From Ardenticatenales bacterium (GTDB lineage: Bacteria > Chloroflexota > Anaerolineae > Promineifilales > Promineifilaceae): DNA of 64,000 bases. Of this stretch, positions 26,045-34,134 are shown one piece after another. The position numbers and the translations under genes were made by a program. Position 1 is the first letter of the stretch, and every line of letters starts with the position of its first letter. The notes beneath the pieces are model-generated. The model saw nothing but the letters and a program-made list of their open reading frames with translations, did not search any database and had not been told where the DNA came from. Location of the stretch: positions 186,001-250,000 of the forward strand of contig JACKBL010000002.1 of the NCBI GenBank assembly GCA_020634515.1. Reading direction: 5' to 3'.

Positions 26045-26460
26045 TTTGATCGCACCCAACAGGTAGCCGATTCGGCGTATGCCCGTTACTTTTCCACCGC
26101 GAAGCCGACTACTCAACTAGTGCCTCAACAATGTGATTTTGAGGAGTTCGCATCCTCAGATGCGAATGGGCGGCATCTGAGGATGCCGCACTCCTCACCC
26201 CTCATTCTTAGGTTGTCGAGGTACTAGCATCGTGATGATGTCCCCCAGGTGTGACGCACTTATTTAGAAGCCAGAAGTGCGTCGCGCCTGAGCCATCACA
26301 GACCATATGACGGATGGACTCGGCGCGAACGCGCTACCTGATTACACTGTCCTGGAAATTGACTACAATAGTCTCAAACCAGCTTTGACATTGATACGCC
26401 CGGCCAAGACGTTTATCGGCTTTCACCCGATGTGGCGGCGGGCAGCGCCACGAGTAACTT
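26045..26460. other. Intergenic region between exported protein and ferredoxin
   Basis: About 415 bases holding the inverted repeat at 26117-26226. The rest shows no gene: a 60-codon frame starting at 26307 has no ribosome site and runs into the ferredoxin gene in another frame. Confidence 0.5.
26117..26226. repeat. Long imperfect inverted repeat (about 110 bp)
   Basis: Outer arms CTAGTGCCTCAACAA and TTGTCGAGGTACTAG pair with two mismatches. The inner arms around GAGGAGT, GCATCCTCAGATGC and GCATCTGAGGATGC pair strongly. It looks like a solitary MITE-like or REP-like element; no target duplication and no second copy were seen. Confidence 0.65.
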
Positions 26461-26727
26461 ATGTCCTTGTTTTCCCGATTTCTCGCTAAAGAACCGACAG
26501 CCGATGAAATTACCGTCGTTCCGCTAGGGCGTGTGCAGGCGGACGGCAGCCGCTGCATTCAGTGTGGCGTTTGCGGCTACAACTGTCCTGTCGGCATTGA
26601 TGTCCGCAGCTATGCCCGTCAGGGTTTGGCCGTGGAGGATCATACTTGTATTACCTGCGGCCAATGTATTCAAGTTTGCCCACGTGGTACGCTGCGCTGG
26701 GAAAAGGCTGTGATTGATGAAGCATAA
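26461..26727 (+). CDS. 2[4Fe-4S] ferredoxin-type protein
   Basis: An 88-residue protein with two four-Cys clusters: CIQCGVCGYNCPVGI and CITCGQCIQVCPRGT. Their spacing (CxxCxxCxxxCP) is that of bacterial 2[4Fe-4S] ferredoxins, with about 25 residues between clusters as in heterodisulfide-reductase C-like proteins. Its last codons overlap the start of the FAD oxidoreductase gene, so the two are translationally coupled and probably form an electron pair. It is cytosolic, with no signal. It likely links a low-potential donor to the flavoprotein. Confidence 0.9.
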   Translation: MSLFSRFLAKEPTADEITVVPLGRVQADGSRCIQCGVCGYNCPVGIDVRSYARQGLAVEDHTCITCGQCIQVCPRGTLRWEKAVIDEA

Positions 26728-28108
26728 CGGTTCTCATGCCAACGATCATGGCGCGCCGGGTGGGTCGTCCGCGCCCCTACATTACGTTATCGTGGGCAAT
26801 GGGGCCGCCGGCGCATCTGCCGCGGAGACGATCCGCGCCCACGACGCGCACAGTCGTATCACCATCCTCACTGCCGAGCCATCTCTGATGTACTCGCGCC
26901 CTGGCCTGGCCTACGTGGCAACGGGAGAGATACCGCCGCGCCAGGTCATTGCCCGCCGCGCCGAATGGTACGAGCAGTTACGTCTAGGCCTGGTTTATGA
27001 CGCCGCCGAGCGCCTGGATGTGGTAGCGCAGCGCGTTTATCTGTCCAATGGGGATTCCTTGCCCTACGATAAGCTGCTGATTGCCACGGGCGCGCGGGCG
27101 GCGGCGCCCCCGTATCCTGACGCCACGTTGAAGGGAGTGGTCTACCTGGATACGCTGGAAGGGACGAAGGAACTGCTGCGCCAGGCGCGGCGTGGGCGCA
27201 AAGGCGTAGTCATTGGCGGGGGCATCACGGCTTTGGAAATGGTGGAGGGTTTTCTCCATCGCAATGTGGAAACCCATTATTTCGTGCGGGGCGATCAACT
27301 GTGGGGGCGTGTCTTCAATGATACCGAGTCGGCATTGTTGGAAGCCAGCATGAAGGCGCATGGGGTACATATCCATTACCGGACGGAGGCGGAGGAGATT
27401 CTGCCGACGCGCTGGGGGCATAAAGTACGGGCGGCGCGGCTGAAGGGGGGCGGTGCGTTTTCCTGCCAGCTTTTTGGTGTGGCGATTGGGGTGACGCCGT
27501 CGTTGGAACTGGTTCGGGGGACCCCTTTGAAGCTGGATCGGGGCATTCTGGTGAACGAATACCTGGAAACCAGCGTTCCACATGTTTTTGCCGCGGGTGA
27601 TTGCGCGCAAGTTTACGATCCGTGGACGCGCCGCCACATGCTGGACGTTCTCTGGCCGAGCGCGGTGGCGGAGGGCCAGGCGGCGGCCATGAACATGATG
27701 GGGAGGCGCCAGCCGTATGAAAAGGGGACGCCTTTTAATGTCTGCAAATTGTTCGGGCTGCACGTTACCATTATTGGGCAGATTAATCCGCGCAGCGTGG
27801 GGGATGAGGAGCCGGAAATTGTGCAGCATCTTTCTCGTGGCGCATCGGAGACGTGGTTTACGCGGCCGCGCACGCATGTGAGCGCCTGGGCGCAGGATGG
27901 TCCGAATACGCTGCGCCTGGTGATGGACGAAGACAAGTTGGTGGGTGCTATGTTGATCGGGGAGCAGACGCTGGCGGATGCGCTTCGTTTGCTGATTCAG
28001 GATGAAGTGGATATTTTCGCGATCCGCCCGGCGTTGCAGGCGGGGGGCGATGAGATGCGCCGCGCGTTGTTGCGGTTCTGGCACGCTTATCAGAGACAGG
28101 TGGGATGA
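26717..28108 (+). CDS. FAD-dependent pyridine nucleotide-disulfide-type oxidoreductase
   Basis: A 463-residue flavoprotein. An N-terminal FAD motif (VIVGNGAAGASAAE) lies near residue 20, a second dinucleotide motif (GVVIGGGITALEMVE) near 160, and the C-terminal FAD motif (VFAAGDCAQV) near 290. These match the nitrite-reductase/rubredoxin-reductase-like class I NAD(P)H oxidoreductases. No CxxxxC redox disulfide is seen. It overlaps the ferredoxin gene by 11 bases upstream and the 42-heme gene by 4 bases (ATGA) downstream, so all three are translationally coupled. Inference: it moves electrons between NAD(P)H or ferredoxin and the cytochrome system. Confidence 0.88.
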   Translation: MKHNGSHANDHGAPGGSSAPLHYVIVGNGAAGASAAETIRAHDAHSRITILTAEPSLMYSRPGLAYVATGEIPPRQVIARRAEWYEQLRLGLVYDAAERLDVVAQRVYLSNGDSLPYDKLLIATGARAAAPPYPDATLKGVVYLDTLEGTKELLRQARRGRKGVVIGGGITALEMVEGFLHRNVETHYFVRGDQLWGRVFNDTESALLEASMKAHGVHIHYRTEAEEILPTRWGHKVRAARLKGGGAFSCQLFGVAIGVTPSLELVRGTPLKLDRGILVNEYLETSVPHVFAAGDCAQVYDPWTRRHMLDVLWPSAVAEGQAAAMNMMGRRQPYEKGTPFNVCKLFGLHVTIIGQINPRSVGDEEPEIVQHLSRGASETWFTRPRTHVSAWAQDGPNTLRLVMDEDKLVGAMLIGEQTLADALRLLIQDEVDIFAIRPALQAGGDEMRRALLRFWHAYQRQVG

Positions 28109-30978
28109 TGGGCAGGCGACTGGTTTTGACGATCGTGAGTGTGGTGGTGTTTGCCGGCATTATCGTCGGCGCACTCAGTTGGTCATGGGCACAAAACACG
28201 CCCTACAACCCCGGCGACCCCTTCTATGCCTGGCAGCAGGCCGCCGTGCGCCTCTGGCGCGGCTCCATGGGATCCTCGCGGGCCAACCTCGGCCTGCCCG
28301 TCACGATTGAACCGGCTGCCGTCGCCGCTGCGCCCACGCCGACGACCGCTTCCGGCGGCGAACCCACCCGCCTGCCTACCCCCTCCGCCGCCGACATTCT
28401 TGACGCCGCCCATGTCGTGCCTTTTCCGCCCGCTGCCGCCGAGCAAATTGACCACAGTTTCTTCCCGCTGGCAGGCGGCCATGACGTTGCTGACTGTGCT
28501 GCCTGTCATACGCAGGGGGATTACAAGGGAACGCCATCCGCTTGCGTCAACTGCCATGCGCCGGACGACCCACATGAGGGCGCGTATGGCGCGGATTGCG
28601 CGGGCTGCCACGTCATTGATGATTGGCAGCCGGTCAGTTTTGATCATGCGCTGATGGGTAGTCAGGATTGCCGCGTTTGCCACACGCCGCCCGCCAATCA
28701 TTACACCGGCGCGTGCCGCAACTGCCATACGGACACGACGGATTTCGCCGTTTTCATTTTTAGCCATGACAATATCGGGCTGACGGATTGTCGTGGTTGT
28801 CATGCGCCGCCGTCTGGGCATTATGCCGGCACTTGCCGCTCCTGCCACGTCAGCACAAACGACTTCAACGTCATCCAATTTGACCACACCAACGTTACCG
28901 GCGTGGATTGCGGTGCCTGCCACGCTCCGCCGCCCAACCATTACACCGGCGCGTGCCGCAGTTGCCACCAAAATGCCGGCAACTTCCGCCAGGTAAACTT
29001 CAGCCACGCCAACGTTGGCGGGACGGATTGCGGCAGTTGCCATGCGCCGCCCGCCAATCATTATCCGGGCGAATGCCGCGCCTGCCACCAGGACACGGGT
29101 AGCTTCGCCAACGTCAATTTCTCCCATGCCAATTTTGCCGGCACCGACTGCGGTTCCTGTCACGCGCCACCCGCCAATCATTACCCTGGCGAATGTCAAG
29201 CCTGCCACCAGGATACGGGCAATTTTGGTCACGTGAACTTCAATCATGCCAATTTTGCCGGCACGGACTGTGGTTCCTGCCATGCGCCGCCCGCCAACCA
29301 TTACCCTGGCGAGTGTCGCGCCTGCCACCAGGATACGCGCAACTTCACGCACGTCAACTTCAATCACGCCAATTTTGCCGGCACGGACTGCGGCGCCTGC
29401 CACAATCCTCCCGCCAACCACTATCCGGGCGAATGCCGCGCCTGCCACCAGGACACAGGCAATTTCGGTCATGTGAACTTCAATCATGCCAATTTTGCCG
29501 GCACGGACTGCGGCGCCTGCCACAATCCGCCCGCCAACCACTATCCGGGCGAATGTCGCGCCTGCCACGCAGACACCGGCAACTTCCACAACGTCAACTT
29601 CAACCACGCCAACTTCCCCAACACCGACTGCGGCGCGTGCCACAATCCCCCCGCAAATCACTATCCTGGCACCTGCCGCGCCTGCCATCAGGACACGAGC
29701 AACTTCCACAACGTCATCTTCAGCCACGCCAACTTCACCAACACCGACTGCGGCGCGTGCCACGCCCCACCCCCCAATCATTACGCCGGTGAATGCCGTG
29801 CCTGTCACACCGACACCGGCAACTTCAACAACGTCAACTTCAACCACGCCAACTTCCCCAACACCGATTGCGGCGCCTGTCACGCGCCGCCGCCAAACCA
29901 CTACGGTGGAACCTGCCGTAACTGTCACCAGGACACGAGCAACTTCAACAACGCCACCTTCGACCACGGTACAATTGGCAACACCGATTGCAGCGCCTGC
30001 CACAACCCGCCGCCAAACCATTACAGCGGCGAGTGTCGCGCCTGCCATTCAGACACGAGCGACTTCGGCAACGCGGTCTTTAATCATGGCACGATTGGCA
30101 ACACCGACTGCGGCGCCTGTCACGCGCCGCCCGCCAATCACTACAGCGGCGAGTGTCGCGCCTGCCACTCGGACACGAACGACTTCGGCAATGCAGTCTT
30201 TAATCACGGTACGATTGGCAACACCGACTGTAGTGCTTGCCACGCACCGCCGCCGAACCATTACGGTGGAAGCTGCCGCAACTGCCACCAGGACACGAGC
30301 AACTGGCACAACGCGAACTTTGACCACAGCGGCATTGGCGACACAGATTGTGGCGCCTGCCACGCGCCGCCACCCAATCACTACGGTGGAAACTGCCGCA
30401 ACTGTCACCAGGATACGAGCAACTGGCACAACGCGAACTTCGACCACGGTGGCATCGGCGACACGGATTGCAGCGCCTGCCACGCGCCGCCCCCCAATCA
30501 CTACGGTGGAAGCTGCCGCAATTGCCACCAGGATACGAGCAACTGGCACAACGCGAACTTCAACCACGGCGGCATCGGCGATACGGATTGCAGCGCCTGC
30601 CACGCGCCACCGCCGAACCATTACGGCGGAAGCTGCCGCAACTGCCACCAAAACACAGGCAACTGGCACGATGTCAACTTCAGCCACAATGGCTTGACTG
30701 ACTGCCAGGGCTGCCATACGCCACCGGCCAACCACTTTCCGGGTCAGTGCTCCAATTGCCACAACACGGATACGTGGGAAGGGGCCACATTCAACCACTC
30801 CTTCCCGCTCAATCACGGTGGCGCGGGCGGGAACTGTGGCGCCTGCCATCCCGGTCCGCCGCCGGCGTATACGTGTTTCAACTGCCACGATCAGCAGGAC
30901 ATGATTAATGAACATGCGGAGCATGGTATCGGGGATATTGGCAACTGTGTTGGCTGTCACCCCACCGGAGACGATTGA
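28105..30978 (+). CDS. 42-heme c-type cytochrome made of 40-residue two-heme modules
   Basis: A 957-residue protein with 42 CxxCH motifs by my count. An N-terminal hydrophobic segment (VLTIVSVVVFAGIIVGALSW) is a signal or anchor. A Pro/Thr-rich linker and three single hemes follow. Then come 17 tandem modules of 40 residues (the last of 38) plus a degenerate 18th, and a three-heme C-terminal cap. Each module reads TDCGACHxPPxNHYxG, then CRxCHxDT and NFxxVxFxH. It has two CxxCH plus exactly two further His (NHY and FxH), enough for bis-His ligation of both hemes. The start overlaps the FAD oxidoreductase stop. Inference: an extracellular or periplasmic heme wire. Repeats are highly similar at DNA level, implying recent expansion. 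Confidence 0.95.
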   Translation: MMGRRLVLTIVSVVVFAGIIVGALSWSWAQNTPYNPGDPFYAWQQAAVRLWRGSMGSSRANLGLPVTIEPAAVAAAPTPTTASGGEPTRLPTPSAADILDAAHVVPFPPAAAEQIDHSFFPLAGGHDVADCAACHTQGDYKGTPSACVNCHAPDDPHEGAYGADCAGCHVIDDWQPVSFDHALMGSQDCRVCHTPPANHYTGACRNCHTDTTDFAVFIFSHDNIGLTDCRGCHAPPSGHYAGTCRSCHVSTNDFNVIQFDHTNVTGVDCGACHAPPPNHYTGACRSCHQNAGNFRQVNFSHANVGGTDCGSCHAPPANHYPGECRACHQDTGSFANVNFSHANFAGTDCGSCHAPPANHYPGECQACHQDTGNFGHVNFNHANFAGTDCGSCHAPPANHYPGECRACHQDTRNFTHVNFNHANFAGTDCGACHNPPANHYPGECRACHQDTGNFGHVNFNHANFAGTDCGACHNPPANHYPGECRACHADTGNFHNVNFNHANFPNTDCGACHNPPANHYPGTCRACHQDTSNFHNVIFSHANFTNTDCGACHAPPPNHYAGECRACHTDTGNFNNVNFNHANFPNTDCGACHAPPPNHYGGTCRNCHQDTSNFNNATFDHGTIGNTDCSACHNPPPNHYSGECRACHSDTSDFGNAVFNHGTIGNTDCGACHAPPANHYSGECRACHSDTNDFGNAVFNHGTIGNTDCSACHAPPPNHYGGSCRNCHQDTSNWHNANFDHSGIGDTDCGACHAPPPNHYGGNCRNCHQDTSNWHNANFDHGGIGDTDCSACHAPPPNHYGGSCRNCHQDTSNWHNANFNHGGIGDTDCSACHAPPPNHYGGSCRNCHQNTGNWHDVNFSHNGLTDCQGCHTPPANHFPGQCSNCHNTDTWEGATFNHSFPLNHGGAGGNCGACHPGPPPAYTCFNCHDQQDMINEHAEHGIGDIGNCVGCHPTGDD
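28663..30696 (+). repeat. 17 tandem 120-bp coding repeats
   Basis: A phased 120-base tandem repeat inside the 42-heme gene, the last unit being 114 bases. Units 4-7 share a TGCCGGCA copy at the same place, exactly 120 bases apart (29136, 29256, 29376, 29496). Later units have lost it. Units 14-16 are nearly identical to each other, marking the most recent duplications. Confidence 0.95.
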
Positions 30979-31002
30979 TCGGGCAGGAGCATAAATAAGT
31001 GC

Positions 31003-31041
31003 CGGAATGGTCCCGTTTCTCAAATGGGACCATTCTGGTTA
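31003..31041 (+). terminator. Hairpin after the 42-heme gene
   Basis: CCGGAATGGTCCC pairs with GGGACCATTCTGG over an 11-base loop, 25 bases after the stop codon. It has no long T tract but is a strong stem. It probably ends the cytochrome operon transcript. Confidence 0.6.
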
Positions 31042-31192
31042 TCGTCAGAGTGTCTTTCTACGGGGTATACTGGGAGCCAGGCGTATTTTTGTGCCACAAT
31101 TGAGACGGCAAGCTGGGATCATCCCTTCCCGTTATTCGCAGGAGACTTCACCGGCTGCCGCCGACCACCATGAATGAAAATGGTGTGCCGTC

Positions 31193-31240
31193 GTAGCCCG
31201 ATTTTCTAAATCGGGCGGGCGATTTGGAAAATCGCCCTAC
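31193..31240. repeat. GTAG...CTAC hairpin element, copy 2
   Basis: The arms GTAGCCCGATTTTCTAAATC and GATTTGGAAAATCGCCCTAC are complementary except for about three positions. It is related to the element at 7886-7946 and shares the GTAG/CTAC ends with the palindrome at 63740. It lies just before the SGNH hydrolase ribosome site. Confidence 0.7.
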
Positions 31241-31260
31241 ATCTTCGCAGGAGGTCTGTT

Positions 31261-32058
31261 ATGCACAAACGTGTGGTGTTGGTGATGTTGTGGTTGTTGG
31301 CCGGATGCTTATTGCTCGCGCGGCAGCAGGTGCAGGCGCAGGAGAGCGGAACGACGCTGGAGACGGAGAGCGCCAGCTTCAGCCGTACCTGGACCATTAT
31401 GGGGGATTCGTGGGGGACATTGCTGCTCACGCCCACCAAAAACGAACTACAACAGCGCGGACTGGACGATGACTATTTGGTGTTGCAAACGTCAATTCCT
31501 GGCAGCACGGCGGCCATGTGGGCGGACAACACGGGTGGCATCCTGGACGTAATCAAACAGCTTGTGGCGATTTCGCCGCCGCAGCCTGTCCTGTACATTT
31601 CACTGGGCGGCAACGACCTGCTCACAGGTTACGCCGGCCAGGGGGAGGCCATCTACGACCAGATTGACGCCGACCTGCGCACGATAGTGGCGGAAATCGT
31701 CGCCGTGCGCGGCGATGTGCGCATTGTTTTTGCCGCGTACGACATTTTGAAGATGGACAAGTCGTTGTTCTGCCTGGTTTCGGCACAGACGTTTCTGGGA
31801 TCGTTCCTCCCCTGGGACGTGAACCCCCTCTTTTTTCGTATAGGCCAAATCCAGGCGAGCATTGCCGCCGACTATCCCCAGGTGGTGTACGCCAACGTTT
31901 GGGGGGCGCTGCAAGGGCATCCGGGTCAGCCCAATCCCCTCATCTGGAGTCCGGGGCAATACTTTCCTGGTGACGACCTGGATTGTGTCCACCTGAACGA
32001 TTCCGGGTACGCTGTGTTTATTGACGCTGTATTTGACAGGCTTCTGGGGCCTGGTTAG
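31261..32058 (+). CDS. Exported SGNH/GDSL-family hydrolase
   Basis: A 265-residue protein with AGGAGG before the ATG. A signal peptide (VVLVMLWLLAGCLLLARQQVQA) precedes the mature part. SGNH blocks: GDSW in TIMGDSWG (block I, nucleophile Ser), GGND in LYISLGGNDLL (block III), and DCVHLN near the end (block V, Asp and His). These enzymes are esterases, lipases or carbohydrate deacetylases; the substrate is unknown. A Cys inside the hydrophobic signal (LLAGC) resembles a lipobox, but hydrophobic residues continue after it, so signal peptidase I cleavage after VQA is more likely. It is a single gene. Confidence 0.82.
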   Translation: MHKRVVLVMLWLLAGCLLLARQQVQAQESGTTLETESASFSRTWTIMGDSWGTLLLTPTKNELQQRGLDDDYLVLQTSIPGSTAAMWADNTGGILDVIKQLVAISPPQPVLYISLGGNDLLTGYAGQGEAIYDQIDADLRTIVAEIVAVRGDVRIVFAAYDILKMDKSLFCLVSAQTFLGSFLPWDVNPLFFRIGQIQASIAADYPQVVYANVWGALQGHPGQPNPLIWSPGQYFPGDDLDCVHLNDSGYAVFIDAVFDRLLGPG

Positions 32059-32100
32059 GGTTTTGGGGGTGGGTTGATATGCCGGCAAGATTACGATGCA

Positions 32101-32213
32101 ATTGAAAGGGTAACTGCTAAGCCAGATTGGACCAATTTTCTCTTGTGAAAATGGTCGTTGAGCGCGTGAAATTGGTCCAATCTCCAGAGAGCGTTAGTAG
32201 TTACTTGAAAGGG
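32101..32213 (+). mobile_element. MITE-like element, complete copy with 9-bp target duplication
   Basis: The element spans about 32110-32204. It has terminal inverted repeats TAACTGCTAA / TTAGTAGTTA (9 of 10), an inner repeat AGATTGGACCAA / TTGGTCCAATCT and a 36-base loop. It is flanked by the direct repeat TTGAAAGGG at 32102-32110 and 32205-32213. Its right end supplies the last codons and TAA stop of the YhhN-family gene on the minus strand. Confidence 0.8.
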
Positions 32214-32835
32214 CAATGAGCCATTGGGCCAGATAGTACGTGCCCAGAACCAGGACACGCCCGCCGGGGATAGGGTGGCGGAAGCGGTTATAGGCCAGGA
32301 GCGAATCCGAGAGAACAAAAAAGAGCGCGCCAACGGCGGCCAGCATATGGCCGGATGCGCCCGTGCTTTGCCACAGGCCGCCCGCCTGCCAGGCCATCGT
32401 CAGAATCGCCAGCATGTACACGAAAGCGGGTCCGCGCATCTTCCCCATTCCCGGCCAGAGCAGTTGAAACAAGACGATGCCATAAATCAGCAGGGAAGCG
32501 AGGAAAACGGGAGCCAGGTGGAAGCCGGCCACGGAAACGAAAGCGGCAATATACGCCAGGTGGGCCAGAAGGAAGCTGATCAGGCCTGCCAGGAAGCGGT
32601 CTTGCGGCAGCATGAGGAAGATGTCGCCGCCTAACGAGAAGACCAGACCGACGACGATGGCCGTGGCATAGAATGGGCGCGGCGCGGGGGCCGTCACCAG
32701 TGCCAGACCGATAATCAAGATGGTAGACAGGGGTTTCAGCAAGTAATGAAGCTGCCTGCGATCCGCCACGTCGGACCAGATGGCTCCTGTCGCCAGGAAC
32801 AGAATCAGAATGGATAAGCCAGCGACTGATGTCAC
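32194..32835 (-). CDS. YhhN family membrane protein (lysoplasmalogenase-like)
   Basis: A 213-residue protein with about eight hydrophobic helices. The sequence LSTILIIGLALVTAPAP, FSLGGDIFLMLP and FVLSDSLLAYNRF matches YhhN/TMEM86 proteins, which include lysoplasmalogenases that cleave vinyl-ether lysolipids. The two acidic residues of the family (GD in FSLGGD and SD in FVLSDS) are present. I set the start at GTG with AGGAGG 7 bases upstream; the longer TTG start would place that ribosome site inside the gene. The final residues (SNY and stop) are encoded by the end of a MITE-like element. Confidence 0.85.
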   Translation of the reverse strand: MTSVAGLSILILFLATGAIWSDVADRRQLHYLLKPLSTILIIGLALVTAPAPRPFYATAIVVGLVFSLGGDIFLMLPQDRFLAGLISFLLAHLAYIAAFVSVAGFHLAPVFLASLLIYGIVLFQLLWPGMGKMRGPAFVYMLAILTMAWQAGGLWQSTGASGHMLAAVGALFFVLSDSLLAYNRFRHPIPGGRVLVLGTYYLAQWLIALSSNY

Positions 32836-33159
32836 GTTTGTTCCTCCTGTTGTAGTCAAAAGACAGTCTGATTGCGCATGTAATCATAGCGCAACCTTGT
32901 TCGCCAGGGTATGTTTGCGCGGGTCATTTGCCTGCCGCCGATGGGGCCAGACAGGACAATTGGCCTATGAATGGGGGTAACGGGGGGTGTATTTTTCTGT
33001 CACAATTCAAGGGGTGCTGTTGTTCAATAATGTAGGACTTGACTGTTTGTGATTGTGAAAGAGCGCATAGGCGTGTGACGTTCGTTGTCGGATGGCGGTG
33101 TGGTTGGGAGACATCGCGGTACGCGGCTTATGCGGTGATGCTGAATGAGGAGCGCAAGA

Positions 33160-34134
33160 ATGATTGAAGCGCGAAATTTGACAAAGCAATTTGACGCTTT
33201 CATGGCCGTGCGCGATTTGTCGCTGACGGTGCGGAAAGGGGAGTTACTGGCGTTGCTGGGGCCGAATGGTGCCGGCAAAACCACGACCGTCCGTATGCTC
33301 AGCGCCATTCTGAAACCGACCAGTGGACACGTCCGCATCAATGGTTTTGATGTTGTTACGCAGGCAGACCAGGTGCGGCGCAGCATTGGGATGCTCACCG
33401 AACAGCCCGGCCTTTACAGTCGCATGAGCGGCCTGGAATACCTCATCTTCTATGGGCGCCTCTATGGCATGACAGACGCGGACATCAAGGCGCGCGGGCT
33501 GAGCCTGTTTGACCGTTTTGCCATGCCGAATACGGCGCATCGTCGGCTGGGCGAGTATTCCAAGGGGATGCGGCAGAAAGTGGGCATCATCCGCGCCATG
33601 CTGCACGATCCTGCCGTCCTCCTGCTGGACGAACCCACTTCGGCGATGGACCCACACAGCGCCCGCCTGGTGCGCGACGCGATCAACGAACTGCGCCAGG
33701 ACAAACGGGCCATCATCCTTTGCACGCACAATCTGGCGGAAGCGGAGACGCTGGCGGATAGGATGGCCATTATTCGCCAGGGCGAAATTGTGGCTTATGG
33801 CGCGATTCCGCAGTTGAAGCAGCAGTTATTGGGGCAGCCCTTGCTCGAATTGCGGTTGGATCGTTCTCCGAACGGGCAGATTCCAGCCCTGTCTGATCTG
33901 ATCACGATTGAAGCGGTCAGCGACAGGGGTTTGCGTTTTCGCACCGATGACCCGGAGCGGACGAACCCGCGCGTGGTGCGGCGGCTGATGGAATTAGGAT
34001 TGGGTGTGGTCTCACTCAGGGAAGTGTCGCAAAGCCTGGAGGAAGTCTATCTGCGCGTGATCCAGCAGGTGGATGGGCGACAAACGACGGGTAACGGACA
34101 ACAGGGAACGGGAAACGAAAATGACGATGCTTGA
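33160..34134 (+). CDS. ABC transporter ATP-binding protein (NatA/CcmA type)
   Basis: A 324-residue ATPase; GAGGAG lies 8 bases before the ATG, so an ATG five codons upstream is excluded. Walker A is GPNGAGKTTT near residue 38, signature YSKGMRQKVGIIRAM, Walker B VLLLDEPTSAMD and switch His in CTHNL. It pairs with the downstream ABC-2-type permease, overlapping it by 14 bases. The last 20 residues (DGRQTTGNGQQGTGNENDDA) are low-complexity and encoded by a GGGTAACGGACAACAGGGAA-like spacer repeat, which seems to have grown into the gene end. Substrate unknown; sodium, drug or lipid export are options for the family. Confidence 0.9.
   Translation: MIEARNLTKQFDAFMAVRDLSLTVRKGELLALLGPNGAGKTTTVRMLSAILKPTSGHVRINGFDVVTQADQVRRSIGMLTEQPGLYSRMSGLEYLIFYGRLYGMTDADIKARGLSLFDRFAMPNTAHRRLGEYSKGMRQKVGIIRAMLHDPAVLLLDEPTSAMDPHSARLVRDAINELRQDKRAIILCTHNLAEAETLADRMAIIRQGEIVAYGAIPQLKQQLLGQPLLELRLDRSPNGQIPALSDLITIEAVSDRGLRFRTDDPERTNPRVVRRLMELGLGVVSLREVSQSLEEVYLRVIQQVDGRQTTGNGQQGTGNENDDA

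Noticed and set aside
26307..26489. A 60-codon frame before the ferredoxin gene
   Set aside because: No ribosome site, overlaps the ferredoxin start in another frame and has no coherent sequence.
28183..30048. A 621-codon minus-strand open frame opposite the 42-heme gene
   Set aside because: It is low-complexity (Val/Ala/Gly/Arg) and exists because the repeats lack stops in that phase. The plus strand has the heme motifs and a coupled start.
28663..30696. 120-bp direct repeats that could be mistaken for a CRISPR-like array
   Set aside because: They are in-frame coding repeats with heme motifs and no unique spacers.
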